This document shows, in pieces, positions 24,482 through 34,699 of a stretch of DNA of 64,000 nucleotides (its first letter is position 1; the number at the start of each line of letters is the position of its first letter). The DNA is from Agarophyton chilense (Eukaryota > Rhodophyta > Florideophyceae > Gracilariales > Gracilariaceae), in NCBI GenBank assembly GCA_030374765.1, contig JARGXX010000012.1, forward strand, positions 124,001-188,000, given 5' to 3'. Position numbers and translations under genes: made by a program. Under the pieces are notes generated by a model. It did no database searches. It saw nothing but the letters and a program-made list of their open reading frames with translations, and was not told the origin of the DNA.

Positions 24482-26363
24482 TCATTTTCGATTGGTCTCC
24501 ATTAAATGAATGCCGGTACCAGCCATATATGGGTTATCTATTTCATCTTCCTCCTTACATTTTCTTTTCATAGTTCGAATAGCATCCCAGTTGTTATCTA
24601 TTAACCAGTTTGCGAGATTATAAAAGAAATTATGCGGTGTTAGATTCAATGTGTTTCCTTCCATATGCACCCTTGTAAATCTTCCAAGCATCAATCAAGC
24701 ACATTGCGAGCAAAGAATTATTTACTCTGAAAGACCATTCTTTCACTTCAAACTTTTTTCCATATTTAGATCTTCTTAACGTGACCGATTATGCCTACCA
24801 ATTATTGAACAGAAAGAATAGTACTCCTCGAAAACCTCTGGAATAGCAATAGAAAGCGGAATTTTCTTTGTTATTTCATCAGTTGTCCCCCATCTTTCAC
24901 GAAAAATGGGAGTTCCTGGTTGTGTACTGCTACAATTTCTGACGAAATATCTCCTCTCACGGTCCACAAAGAGCACAGAAATCATCTTTTGATCCAATTC
25001 AGGCAGTTTCGCGACCATTGACAAGTGTTGGCCTCGTGCCGTCATCGTAAGTTCGGAGAGATGTTTCATAGGAAACCTTCTGGTGGCTGTTTTTACAACA
25101 CCAATAAATCGCATTCCTCTTTTTTAAAAGCTCTTCGGCTGTTTCAACAGATGCAAAATATGGATCAGCCCAAACAATTCGATCAGTTGCGAACCAATTT
25201 TCAACAAATCTCATTAAAACAGCTGTTCCATGCGCATGTTTTGATTCAAAAGGGCGTATGTGTGATTGCGTAGCTCCCATCATGGTTTCTATTTTGAGAA
25301 TAGTTCTAATATTCCAAGACAATGCCTTTTATTCCCAACCATTTTCGGGGTCCCTATCAAGAGCAGTGTAGTGTGGAAGTCTAATTTCAATCTAGTTTTT
25401 CCGAATCCATGCTAACTTGACAAAATTACGTCCACGCACAAAGTGTGGGACAGAGTTACAAAATGTTTTCGATAGTCATTTAGGGCTTTCACAAACTCAG
25501 TAACGCATGACCACCTGCCTTTTTCTGATTTTTGATCGCTTTCAGAGCCACTGAAACCGAAAATTCTCGTATATGATCAAACCGATTGCGTGACATGATC
25601 TTTCCGTGTTGCGAAGGGTCAATATATTTAGAAAAAGTGTCTTTAGACCAAAATGATTTTCTATTTGAAACTCGAAGCGTGTCATTAACACCATCAAACT
25701 GAAAAACTTCAACATATCACCTCCTGTAGTCTGCGTTAGGTCTTTTCCTCCCAGCCGAGAGTTGGGGGATCGAACTATTTTTTGTAGATGAGATACAGAA
25801 AGCATAAATATAATGAAATCGTATGGAGAGAGTTCCGAGGGTGCATGAATGGCGAAGATCAAATCTCCAACAGGTCCAGTGACTTTCCATTGATGCATTT
25901 GCACTAGTCCTTTCAGAGTCAAGGATACATTTTCCGCTTTTAATTTCGTCGAATGAACTTCCACAAAGCTGTCTTGCGTGTCATTGTTTTTCAAAGAAAA
26001 AGCGCTCAACTGATTCATTTCGTGACTGTCATGTCCATCCGTTAAAGTATTATGCTCTTCATTATTCGAAGCATCATTAGTAATAGAAGAACCATTCATC
26101 TCCACGTTCGAATTGATGGCTTTTTGAGCAGTTTCCTGAATCAAAACTTTATTACCGGCTTTCAGATGGCGTGGGCATACTTTCTCGTAACCAGATAGCT
26201 CAAAGTTTATAGTGATAAAAATGTGTCTAAGATTATTTTGACAACAACTTCCACTTTTGTAACACTTTCGCTGACTAGTTTTTTTCCATTGCGTTAAAAA
26301 GAAACGTGTACAATCGCTCTCTGATATGACGAGACGCGCGCGGAATTTTAATCTGTTTCCCAC
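24482..26363 (-). pseudogene. piggyBac-family (DDE_Tnp_1_7) transposase, frameshifted
   Basis: The N-terminal frame at 26363-25542 holds DFIIFMLSVSHLQKIV, the approach to the DDE core in PGBD-like transposases, after a Cys-rich, acidic leader. Then LPHYTALDRDPENGWE appears in a stretch broken by stops (about 25,400). The next piece, 25322-24999, has FESKHAHGTAVLMRFVEN, IVWADPYFASVETAEELL, and a second frame at 25114-24776 reads RFIGVVKTATRRFP. Both resemble the ADSxFASVxT...IGxVKTAxxxFP pattern of this family. A C-terminal piece, LTPHNFFYNLANWLIDNNW, lies at 24694-24482. At least three frame changes and several stops make it inactive. The lineage differs clearly from the piggyBac at 27-29 kb. 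Confidence 0.7.
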
Positions 26364-26565
26364 TATACGTCAGAGATCCATAGATGGTGACATATTTTAT
26401 TAATTATGAAAGAATGAAGTGACGATGTTGTTGTTTACAGGTTGTTGACAATCTTTCGTGATCTCTGAGGTTGACGCTAAAAAGGAAGAGAATATTGAAA
26501 ATGTCTAGGCATAAAAATTTAAGAAACTTAACAAAGTTTACAAATATTGTCGATGTTGTAATTTT

Positions 26566-26602
26566 GGCCTCCTATGAGGCCTGTGGTCGTATAGAAACTA
26601 GT
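26566..26602. repeat. Palindromic end of element A
   Basis: GGCCTCCTATGAGGCC followed 3 bp later by GGTCGTATAGAAACTAGT. It has the same orientation as the end at 31303-31359, which argues for two right ends and only one left end in this cluster. Confidence 0.5.
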
Positions 26603-27340
26603 GTCTACACGCTTGAAAAGTTATCCTTATATTAGGCCAAAAGTTATTTTAAAAAGTAACCGAAATTCAGTAAAGTTATGAACTTTCAATTTTAGAGCAG
26701 GAAAGAAACCAAAGTTAGAACAATACACTTTTATCGTTGAAGGAAAGCCTTTGAAATCTAGTCAAACAGAGCTTTAATACTCTTCTTTAAAAGGATATAC
26801 TTTTGGTGTAGCAAATTTAAGTAGTCATAAAAACACAAGAACCAAATATTTTCGGCCTCAGACGATCCACAAAAAAACATGTCGAAAGGAAATATCTCTT
26901 TCAAGCATCAAAGAAAGAGCGTTTGGCAATATGTTCCAGTTGTGCAGAGCCAGTAGATCGCATTTATTGCTTAGCCCTTTTGACCCTAGAAGCTTATCGC
27001 TACTATAATAGAGTTAAGGTATGAAAATGATTGGGTGACGACGGGAACATTTGGTTGTCAGCCTGCCAAGTGTTTACCTTGCTTATATCTAGTATAATAG
27101 CGTTAAGCTTTTCGGTTCCTCGTTGGTTGTCACATGAATTTGCGCTGCGTAGAGCCAATGAGAACAGTTGTTATGAGGCGCTGTCTCTTCGATGTCAAAC
27201 GTCATTCCACCTCAGTGCACAGGAGTGCCACATACAATGCGTACCAAACTGCGTGTTATGCTACTCGCTGCTTTGAGGAACAATATCCACTTTATGCAAA
27301 ACCACAGGCATCCGCCAAACAATGTGGCCTAGCTTGTTGT
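26603..27340. other. Non-coding stretch between piggyBac elements
   Basis: AT-rich sequence without a gene. A left terminus for element B should lie here if B were intact, but no palindromic block like 23737-23802 is visible. Confidence 0.35.
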
Positions 27341-27371
27341 CTTGCTACGTCCACATACCGTATACACAAGC

Positions 27372-29405
27372 ATGACAAATGCTCCTCCTCAGACTGCCAT
27401 CACCCACAAAGAAGATAATGCTCACGTTCCTCACAATGCAGCCGATGGTGCTTTTGAAAGAGAAGGGGAGCTCTACTGGGACACAGTAGATGACGAAGAG
27501 TTTTTGGTAATTGCTCTAAGAGCCGCTGAAAAGAAAACATTGTACGAAACGGTTCCATACTGTGCAAGATGGCGAGAACGCAGCGGGCTCTATTTGGCTA
27601 AATCGCAACTTATTAGGCGCGCCTACTCTCACAGACAGGAACTGGGCTTGTTTAGTTTGTTTTTGAACTCTTCATATCTAAAGTGCGTTCGAGATTAGAC
27701 AAGCAGGGAGCTTCTCAAACGTGGGCGGAGAATCAAGCCGCTCAGAATGGACGAACTGCATGTGTATCTGGGCCTTGAGCTGGCGACTTCACTGCACCGT
27801 CTAAATCGTCTTCGAGACTACTGATGTAATTGAGATCTTATAGGGATTCCTTTCTTCAAGAAGATTATGGCACGCGATACTTTCATGAGCATTCGAGCAG
27901 CTCTTCGATTGTATGCTTGCTACACTCCTGATTTCGCACTTGCTGACCCTCTATGGCACAGTCGGCAGCTTCTCGAGCATTTTGTGAGAAACGCTGCCAC
28001 CCTGGCGATTCCTGTTGGGGTCAGCTCGCTCGACGAAAACACAATCCGTTGTAAAGGACGTACCGCAGCCCGTTCCTACATGAAGTCAAAACCCGTCAAG
28101 TTCGACATAAGGTTTTACGCTGTTGTTGGTTGGTCACACGCTTACCTCCACAGCCTGCAAGACAATGGTTCTGGAAACAAATCTGGTCAGACGCCAGTAC
28201 AGAGGTACACAAATGTTTTTCGAAACCTTCGCGGGGCTGTGGAGCGTAAGGTGGATGGCACCTTGTTGCCGAAGTCTAAACCATCTGCTTTGTGGTGCGC
28301 ACAGATGGCGCACCAAACCCAGTTGCACCCCACGCCAGAACATGGCCGGTTGATGGTCATGGACAACTTCTACACACGCCACGTTCTGGCCCGCCAGTTG
28401 GATCGTCTTAGTGATGGAGAATGCAGGGTGCTCGGTACTGTGCGGTTCAATACTGTCGATGGTGCTAACAGATCAGCCCTGAAGGAGGCTATTGACAGCC
28501 TCAAACATGCCCAACGCGGAGAATGGCGCTTAGTACAGGTGTTTCACAAAGGCGAAGATCCGAAAACTCCCCTTCAATTGGCAAAGAAGGCGGGTTTTGT
28601 CGTGTTCAAGGACCGCTCTGTTGTGTCGTTTTACACCAACGACTTGGCAGAAACACCAACTTCCCGCATCCATACCCCCGATGAGCACGCTGTCAATTGC
28701 ATGCACGGACTCGCGCCTTTGCAACGATGGATCGGTAAGGAATCAGTGCGACGCACAACACTACAAGTGCCTTCAATCATTGTAGCTTAAAACTTATTTA
28801 TGATTGCAGTGGATCGCTTCGATCAATTTCGTTCTACCTTCGCAACTGTTCGGAAAGAGAGGCGGGTGTCCATGAGTCTACTCACTTTCGTCCTCGACGC
28901 GAGCATAATAAATGCTCATGCCCTTCTCAACGCCATCACAAAGCCGGGGGACACCATTATCGATGTTGGTCTCATGAAGCAACGGATAATCCAGCAGCTG
29001 GTAGCGGACCACCTCGAATACCAGCAGATACGAGCGTCGCTTTCCAACATTTCTCCAACGAGCAGCGATGATCGGCGTGCTGCGGTAGGCAGTACAGCGG
29101 CAGAAGCAATTCACATGTTGTTTGAGATGGAGGGGAAGAAGAGCCTCCGGTGTCTTTTGTGCAATGTCCTTTCAGCAACTACGAGTGGCCGGTACACGAC
29201 GTACTCCTGCAATGTATGCAAACGGGGATTCCATGTCAACTGCTTCGCATTCTATCACCACAAAAACGTCTTTCGCCACTCTCGTCCTGACATATACAAC
29301 GCCGTAATATCGGCGGAAGCATTGCTATCATCCAAGTCTCATCGGAATAGGCGCAACAAAGTAACAGCAAACCTCACCACTGTCAAAGTATTGTACAAGA
29401 AATAA
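27372..29405 (+). pseudogene. piggyBac-family transposase with intron, three nonsense codons
   Basis: Domain order is a short acidic N-terminus, then ELHVYLGLELATSLHRL, the DDE core, and a Cys-rich C-terminus. Core motifs are SLDENTIRCKGR with the first catalytic Asp (about 28,030), LMVMDNFYTRHVLARQL with the second, and VDRFDQFRSTFATVRK after the intron. The C-terminal finger reads LRCLLCNVLSATT then YSCNVCKRGFHVNC. An intron at 28735-28809 is needed to join the core to VDRFDQ. Stops at 27696-27698 (TAG) and two TGA codons around 27,820-27,832 interrupt one otherwise continuous frame. The two TGA positions, and perhaps the TAG, fit lost Trp codons. The start at 27372 (MTNAPPQTA) is a guess; 27342 is also possible. 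It is convergent with the small gene at 29989-29408. Confidence 0.75.
28735..28809 (+). other. 75-nt spliceosomal intron in the piggyBac gene
   Basis: GTAAGG at 28735 and TTGCAG ending at 28809 bound 75 nt that contain in-frame stops. Removal joins codon G|TG to give VDRFDQ, the conserved motif after the third catalytic Asp of this family. The exon frames then agree, which strongly supports a real intron. Confidence 0.8.
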
Positions 29406-29407
29406 AC

Positions 29408-29989
29408 CTATTCCTCTTTGAATCCCATGTACGCCCCAGCTCCATTCGGCCAGATCTTTCGAATTCCTTCTAACGCGCAACGCGGTATCTGAACCCTTCT
29501 ATACTTTCCAAGAACTCCATGGCGCTCGTACGTAAAGACCTTGTATGCTGTCTTCCGGGCTTCGTTGTTACGTGCAGTACATACACCCATGTCAGGGTAC
29601 TCTGTTGCTGTCCTTTCTACAACCGTTGGTCCAAACTGCATCCAATAACAGGGGGTACCCCCACACGTCTGACAGGCAACGTCTTCGTTATGTGCTGTGA
29701 CGACCGGGATGTCGATCGGAACACTGTTTGTAGCAACCAATTCATTAGCGTAGTCGCCTGTCGTGAGCAGCCCATGACAGCCCTGTTTTCGTTCGTCTGG
29801 AAGTCCCACAGTATCGCCAGATCTCTTCTGCGCGGCCGTCCTCCTTCTCTGTGTGATTGTAAAGTTTTCGTTAGGGGAGGTCATTTGGTTTACGTGTGCA
29901 ACATTTTGTTGACGACATTCACGCGGTTCACCTCTGTTGTCTTCTTGCATCAAGCTCGCTATTGTACGACTGACAAGCAGCAATGGCAA
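29408..29989 (-). CDS. Small Cys-containing protein, convergent with piggyBac transposase
   Basis: The ORF has 193 codons and ends 3 bp from the stop of the transposase gene on the other strand. The N-terminal half is polar and has no recognised fold. The second half has CQTCGGTPCYWMQFGP, a compact Cys cluster, followed by a mixed charged region and a C-terminus ALEGIRKIWPNGAGAYMGFK. From general recollection, small proteins with a CGGxPC-type cluster and a YMGFK-type tail accompany transposons in algae and oomycetes, so I infer an accessory protein of element B. The function is unknown; zinc or DNA binding is plausible from the Cys spacing. The frame is intact although the transposase is broken. 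Confidence 0.55.
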   Translation of the reverse strand: MPLLLVSRTIASLMQEDNRGEPRECRQQNVAHVNQMTSPNENFTITQRRRTAAQKRSGDTVGLPDERKQGCHGLLTTGDYANELVATNSVPIDIPVVTAHNEDVACQTCGGTPCYWMQFGPTVVERTATEYPDMGVCTARNNEARKTAYKVFTYERHGVLGKYRRVQIPRCALEGIRKIWPNGAGAYMGFKEE

Positions 29990-31298
29990 AGACAGTGAGA
30001 ATATAGGAGACCTTCAGAGCCTCCAACGGCGCAATGATGGAATCAATAGGCGCAACAGCGGCCGGCACAACCCCCGCGACGCCTCAACAAACTGTCGAGG
30101 TCGCGCAGTGGCGCTGGAAATCGACCGAGCCAAAGCGTGGCAGCCCGACGAAGAATGGAGCAACGACAGCGCCGGGCTGCGTGAAAGGTGGCTAGAACGC
30201 GGGGACGCCCGAGGAGGCCAGAGAGCAAGGCAGTGCAAAAAGGAAGGAGGGCAAGGGTTTGCAAGAAATCTTGTCTGCGAGACGGTGTGGGATGGCAACA
30301 GAGTAGGGCTGTGTGAGGTGGCAAGAAGGCAGGATGGCGACGGGATGGAAGAGAGAGGCAAGGAGAGCGAAAAGACGTCCGGCGAGGCAGCAGGGCGAAC
30401 AGACGAAAGAAGGCGGGATAGTAAAGGTAGGTACCGGCGATGCGGCGCAAGCAGGCAAGTTAGCGAACCTATGCGAGTCGGCGGCAATGCAAGACCACAG
30501 GAAAACGCGGTGATGCGGTAGAGTGGCGTTTGGAGCCAGCTAGGGGCGCAGAGTTGCGAAAGCGTGGGGGCCGAAACGCGTGGCGGAGCAAATAAGATAG
30601 AGGTTGGGGAAGCGCGAAGGTGGTGCTGAGTGAGAGGTAAAGAGGGTGAGGCGGTGGAAGTGTGCGGGGGTGTCAAGAGGCATTCAGACGCGGCGAAGAG
30701 AGAACGCAAGGAGTCGAGAGGGAAGAACGCAGAAGGGCGTGTCAGTGCCGTAGATTTGTGATGAAAAGTAAATGTGAGGTGGAGTGGTGTGTGGGCGTGA
30801 TGGTGGACGAGCGCGGTGGTGCAACGACGATCAAAAGCGTGGGAGCGCTGAGGTGGGGGGAGCAAGAAGTCAACAGGGGAGGGTGGGGCAAGTGTACGAC
30901 AGCGCAAAGAAACACTCAGTGGTGCCAAGGATGGGAGGGAGGACGTGAAGAAGCAAAATGCTGCGGGTTGGTAGAAGGGAGGGTGTTTGTGGTGCACTGA
31001 AAAGGCTTGGGGCAGCGGTTTGGCTTGACCCTTGTCAGTCAGACCGATGCCACCGCCGGCCGCTGCATTTATTTGCACCGTGGAGGACGCAGTAGCAGCA
31101 GGTGGCCAGTACTGCGCCACTCCAAGCACTGCACCTCATGTGTGATGACTTGCACATCTGCTGCATATTGTGCATTTCACAAAAGTTGATTGAAACGCAA
31201 AACGAACAAGCGTACCATTCTAAATGGCTCTCTCCTATCTCTATTGTAGTAGAGATAAGAGTTTTCAGGTTCAAAAGGGTTAATTACAAAGAAATAAA
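29990..31298. other. Purine-biased, probably non-coding right part of element B
   Basis: The plus strand is strongly G/A-rich over about 30,050-31,000, which keeps frames open on both strands: 194 codons plus (29937-30521) and 371 codons minus (31129-30014). Translations are highly charged on one strand and Pro/Ser/Leu-rich on the other, without domains. I treat it as strand-asymmetric non-coding DNA of the transposon. Confidence 0.4.
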
Positions 31299-31362
31299 AA
31301 ATGGCCTCATATGAGGCCAATTGACCTCACATGAGGCCGTCGGTCGTATAGACACTAGTCAC
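31299..31362. repeat. Palindromic terminal repeat, right end of piggyBac-type element B
   Basis: GGCCTCATATGAGGCC (31303-31318), then GACCTCACATGAGGCC (31323-31338), then GGTCGTATAGACACTAGT (31342-31359). It is an inverted counterpart of 23737-23802 and a direct counterpart of 26566-26602. Confidence 0.6.
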
Positions 31363-31571
31363 ACAGACCTCGCAAAACAAACCATAGGTGCACATTTGCA
31401 AAAGTGTGTTATTTTGAAAAGAAATGCAATATATCTTGAATTAGTAAATATGGATACCATTCTTCCGTACTCGGTTCACTTGCGTCTTGTTACATTTAAC
31501 AAAAGCCCCCATGAATGCTGCTACAGTTGAAATAGTTATTTTCTAAGGTTTCATGCCAGTTACCAGTGCAA

Positions 31572-33509
31572 CTACCCACTACCGGTCGTTCTTGGCTTCC
31601 ATGATGGAAACAGAATTATACCAACGAGATTGCGGAGGTTATCAATCTTGGAAATAAGGCCCCTCCCGTAAACCAAGTCGTTAATTTCAGCCGCGAGCTC
31701 AAATGCATTCAGTCCAGTCGGGTATTTAAAAGCCTTTGGAATCGTCGTCTTTACACCAGGAAAACGGTCGTGCGTAACAGCTTTGGGAATACAGCAACCT
31801 CGCAGCCCTTCAATACCAGCAAAACGATCAGAGCCACTTTGTTTGGTTCCTCCAAAGGGCATGCTTTGGCACAAATAGTTTGCAGCAAAGTCATTTACGT
31901 TCGACATGCCTACCCGCAGATTTGAGATGATTGAATGAGCTCGTTTGGTGTTGGCAGAAAAGACAGAGGAGCCCAAGCCAAACTGGCTGTCGTTCACGAT
32001 GCGCACCAGTTGCTCATCATTGTTCCAACTGATGATGGTCATAACCGGTCCAAAAACCTCTTCTTTGGCAATATTCATTTCGCGGGTAACATCCATGAGC
32101 ACTGTAGGTTGGAAAAAGGTACCAGCTCCGTCGACTGTGGTACGCTTTCCACCTGCAAGTAATTTAGCGCCCTTCCGCACAGCATCATCAACAAGTTGTT
32201 CAATCTTGATCTGTGCCATTCTTCCCATGGTCATCGCGCCCATATCGGTGCCAACTCGCATAGATTTAACTATTGGAAGTACGTTTTCCACAAACTTTTG
32301 TGTAACGGCTTGATGCACAAACACTCGCTCAACGCCGATACAGTTTTGACCAGAGTTTTGAAACACGCCGCGCATGCAAAGAGTCGCTGCGTGTGCGACA
32401 TCGGCATCCTGACAAACAATGAAGGCATCTTTGCCTCCTAGTTCAAGACAGACTGGTAGCAAACGGCACGCGGCGCGCTGAGCGACCTTCATGCCCACCG
32501 AAGTGGAACCAGTAAAGAAAAGCTTGTCGATAGGGGCATCAACCAAAGCCTGTCCGACGTCAGCCTTACCAACAACAAGCTGCACAAGTTGCGGAGAATG
32601 CCCACAGAGAGCCAGCGCCCTTCGCACGATGCGAGAAAAATGCAGCGACGAGAAAACAGTGTACTCGCTGGGCTTGACAACAATGGCATTGCCCGAAAAG
32701 AGTGCAGCCAGCACTGGATTTAAAAAGTTGTGAAGGGGATAGTTCCACGGGGCAATGGCGGCGATAACTCCGAGCGGCATGAAATGAAGGCGGGCGGTCT
32801 TATGCACGGTGAGCGGACCTGTTTGGCGCGGATCTGGGCGCAAAGCAGCTTCGCCTGAGGACAGGAGCCAGCGAATCTTCTCCAGGGTAGGCAGGATCTC
32901 GCCGAGGCAGGCATCCAGAACAGGCTTTCCGGTATCGACATGAGAAATGTGGCACAGTTCCTTCTGGTAGAAGATGATGTAGTCACGAAGGACGCGCAAG
33001 ACGGCTTTGCGCTGTTTAAAGGAGGTTTTCTGCCAGGCGGGCTGGGCGTCTCGGGCGGCTTGGACGATGGCGGCGACGTCTGGCGGGGAGTGAGATTGAA
33101 CGTGGCCGAGCAGATGCGAATTGGTCGGGTTATAGCACGCGATGGAATTCAAGGTTTGGTCAGAGCACAACTGCGGCTTGACATCTTGGTCAGGGAGATG
33201 GTCTATGTCGGGGTCGTCGTAAGGATCGAAGGTGATGGAGGGGAAGGGCACTTGGGCGAGGATAGGATCGGAAATGAAGAGTGAAATTAAGGCCGGCGTT
33301 GCAAAGACGAAGGAGAGGGCTAGAACGAAGGCGAAGGGGATGGCCAGCATGGGGGTAGCGACGACGCGATCGAGCAGATGGAGAAAGGTGGCAGGGTCTG
33401 GGGTAAGGGCCTGGCATGTGGATGTGAGCGGGTGGCTTCCGAGGACGACTGCGAGGCGGTGTAGCCAGGCGGCGAGGGCAGACTCGACAAAGTGCAGAAG
33501 GCGCAGCAT
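31572..33509 (-). CDS. Aldehyde dehydrogenase, MSC7-like, membrane-anchored
   Basis: This 645-residue intronless gene encodes an NAD(P)-dependent aldehyde dehydrogenase. Visible motifs are APWNYP (Asn256), VVKPSE (Lys279), FTGSTSVG, the general-base Glu356 in LELGGKDAF, the catalytic Cys390 in NSGQNCIG, and EEVFGPV near residue 475. The N-terminus adds about 115 residues, including one or two hydrophobic helices around 52-80. This layout and the total length match yeast MSC7 (644 residues), an ER-associated ALDH, so a membrane location is likely. The substrate cannot be read from sequence. The start is the first ATG of the open frame and gives a sensible N-terminus. No operon logic applies. 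All catalytic residues are present, so the gene is probably functional. It is one of few host genes in the window. Confidence 0.9.
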   Translation of the reverse strand: MLRLLHFVESALAAWLHRLAVVLGSHPLTSTCQALTPDPATFLHLLDRVVATPMLAIPFAFVLALSFVFATPALISLFISDPILAQVPFPSITFDPYDDPDIDHLPDQDVKPQLCSDQTLNSIACYNPTNSHLLGHVQSHSPPDVAAIVQAARDAQPAWQKTSFKQRKAVLRVLRDYIIFYQKELCHISHVDTGKPVLDACLGEILPTLEKIRWLLSSGEAALRPDPRQTGPLTVHKTARLHFMPLGVIAAIAPWNYPLHNFLNPVLAALFSGNAIVVKPSEYTVFSSLHFSRIVRRALALCGHSPQLVQLVVGKADVGQALVDAPIDKLFFTGSTSVGMKVAQRAACRLLPVCLELGGKDAFIVCQDADVAHAATLCMRGVFQNSGQNCIGVERVFVHQAVTQKFVENVLPIVKSMRVGTDMGAMTMGRMAQIKIEQLVDDAVRKGAKLLAGGKRTTVDGAGTFFQPTVLMDVTREMNIAKEEVFGPVMTIISWNNDEQLVRIVNDSQFGLGSSVFSANTKRAHSIISNLRVGMSNVNDFAANYLCQSMPFGGTKQSGSDRFAGIEGLRGCCIPKAVTHDRFPGVKTTIPKAFKYPTGLNAFELAAEINDLVYGRGLISKIDNLRNLVGIILFPSWKPRTTGSG

Positions 33510-33746
33510 GGCTCGACGGAGGTTGAAGAAGTGAAGGAGAAGTTAAAGATGTCACCAAGACAATAGCTCACCGAGGCAGTTGCAGCAATAGATATAAGGT
33601 TGCGGAGAGCAGTGAGCTTATTTCGAAATTACGCGACGTAGGTTTTGTGAGCACAGCAGCCAATCAGATCACGGAGGCGTACTCGCAAATATGATTTACT
33701 ACACAAGCTGCAAGGCCGTCTCGTCGCACGTACCTCCGTACACAGA

Positions 33747-33980
33747 TCAGCCAGCGTAGAGCGAGAAGCGAGCGACCTTGATTTCTACGGGAAGGGCATT
33801 TCGGAAATTTGTGCTGCTTCGTTCAATGTGAGGCCGAAGTTCATTTGTAATGAGCACAAAGAGATGCTGAGATATTGGAAATATGCTGCGTAAAGATGGC
33901 GAGGACATGAAGTCTGTGCTTGTAGCGTACTCAAAAACCAAGGGTTTGTTCGCGTTTCCAGCGTCGTCCATGTTCATCAC
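33747..33980 (-). pseudogene. PIF/Harbinger-like nuclease fragment
   Basis: On the minus strand FPISQHLFVLITNELRPHI, then STNFRNALPVEIKVARFSLYAG, resemble the helical region before the DDE core of Harbinger nucleases (FxxxxxTFxxLxxxLxPxL...NFRxxVPxExRVAxxLxxLAxG). A TGA follows where the family continues into the helix-turn-helix. Only about 75 codons remain and no DDE residues are present. Confidence 0.5.
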
Positions 33981-33989
33981 CGCAATCCT

Positions 33990-34690
33990 CGGAGTCAGTG
34001 GTGGCAGCTGTGGCGCTTGCGTGGTTGAAAACGACTGTAATTTCTACAGTTGCATAAAGATAGTTCGTCATCTGATGACAAAAAGGTGGCAAGAGCAAGA
34101 ATGACGTAGCAACGCCGCTCAGAGATGTGTTTAAGGCAATGGGAGTTCTTGGCTGTGGATGTCGTGGGCCGAAAGCTGGGTTCTCTCAAAAAGCGACCCC
34201 AAAATATGAAGGAATGTACCAATCTACCCTTCGTAGATAATTATAGGAGTGGTCTGGAAAGGTGAGAATTCCCAAAAATCTTGGTTTCTGGGACAACATG
34301 CCACGTGAACATGCTCTAGTTAACTAATGTAGATAAGGCTTCAGCAGTCATCTACTGTACTATGCACAAGGAATTGATTAAAGTTCAAACTGCGGTATGT
34401 TTGAATTGGCTCTCAAGAACACAAATGAAATTCTTGTTACGAAGGCAACGCGCTTCACACTTATTCAGGTCTTCTGAAACTCTCAATAACTTGTGCAGGG
34501 TCCCGAATGGGCAGTATGCATGAGCCAATCAGCAAGCTTGAAGCATTGAGTTCTCGGTCCGTAGCCCCGTTATTTAGACACCGCCTGCGCCTGGCAATGA
34601 GTGTGAATGCCTTATCGCAACTTGCATTGGGCAGAGATTGTTCGTTGGAAAACAGTGACGGTTTGAATCGTAAACACACCTCAACTGTGC
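33990..34690. other. Gap between genes
   Basis: A short plus frame (34507-34872) overlaps the start of the kinase-like gene in another frame and appears to be its shadow or an older upstream exon. Nothing else is recognised. Confidence 0.3.
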
Positions 34691-34699
34691 CTTTCCCTG

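Larger units (their letters stand above)
23737..26602. mobile_element. piggyBac-type element A, decayed
   Basis: The element is bounded on the left by the palindromic repeat at 23737 and on the right by GGCCTCCTATGAGGCC (26566-26581), followed by GGTCGTATAGAAACTAGT (26585-26602). The right-hand signature recurs at 31342-31359 with one change. Between them lies a minus-strand transposase relic (26363-24482). The interior is AT-richer than its surroundings. Confidence 0.5.

Noticed and set aside
27800..27840. Reassignment of TGA to Trp to explain piggyBac stops
   Set aside because: Other genes here use TGG for Trp and the third stop is TAG; decay explains all three.
27815..27845. A very short intron spanning the two TGA codons in piggyBac
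   Set aside because: It would be about 18 nt, too short to splice.
30014..31129. 371-codon minus-strand ORF
   Set aside because: Pro/Ser/Leu-rich translation opposite a purine-rich tract, with no domain; openness follows from base bias.
33883..34104. GGSCGACVV resembling a 2Fe-2S site of xanthine dehydrogenase
   Set aside because: No other Cys ligands or flanking domain; the opposite strand gives a better Harbinger match.
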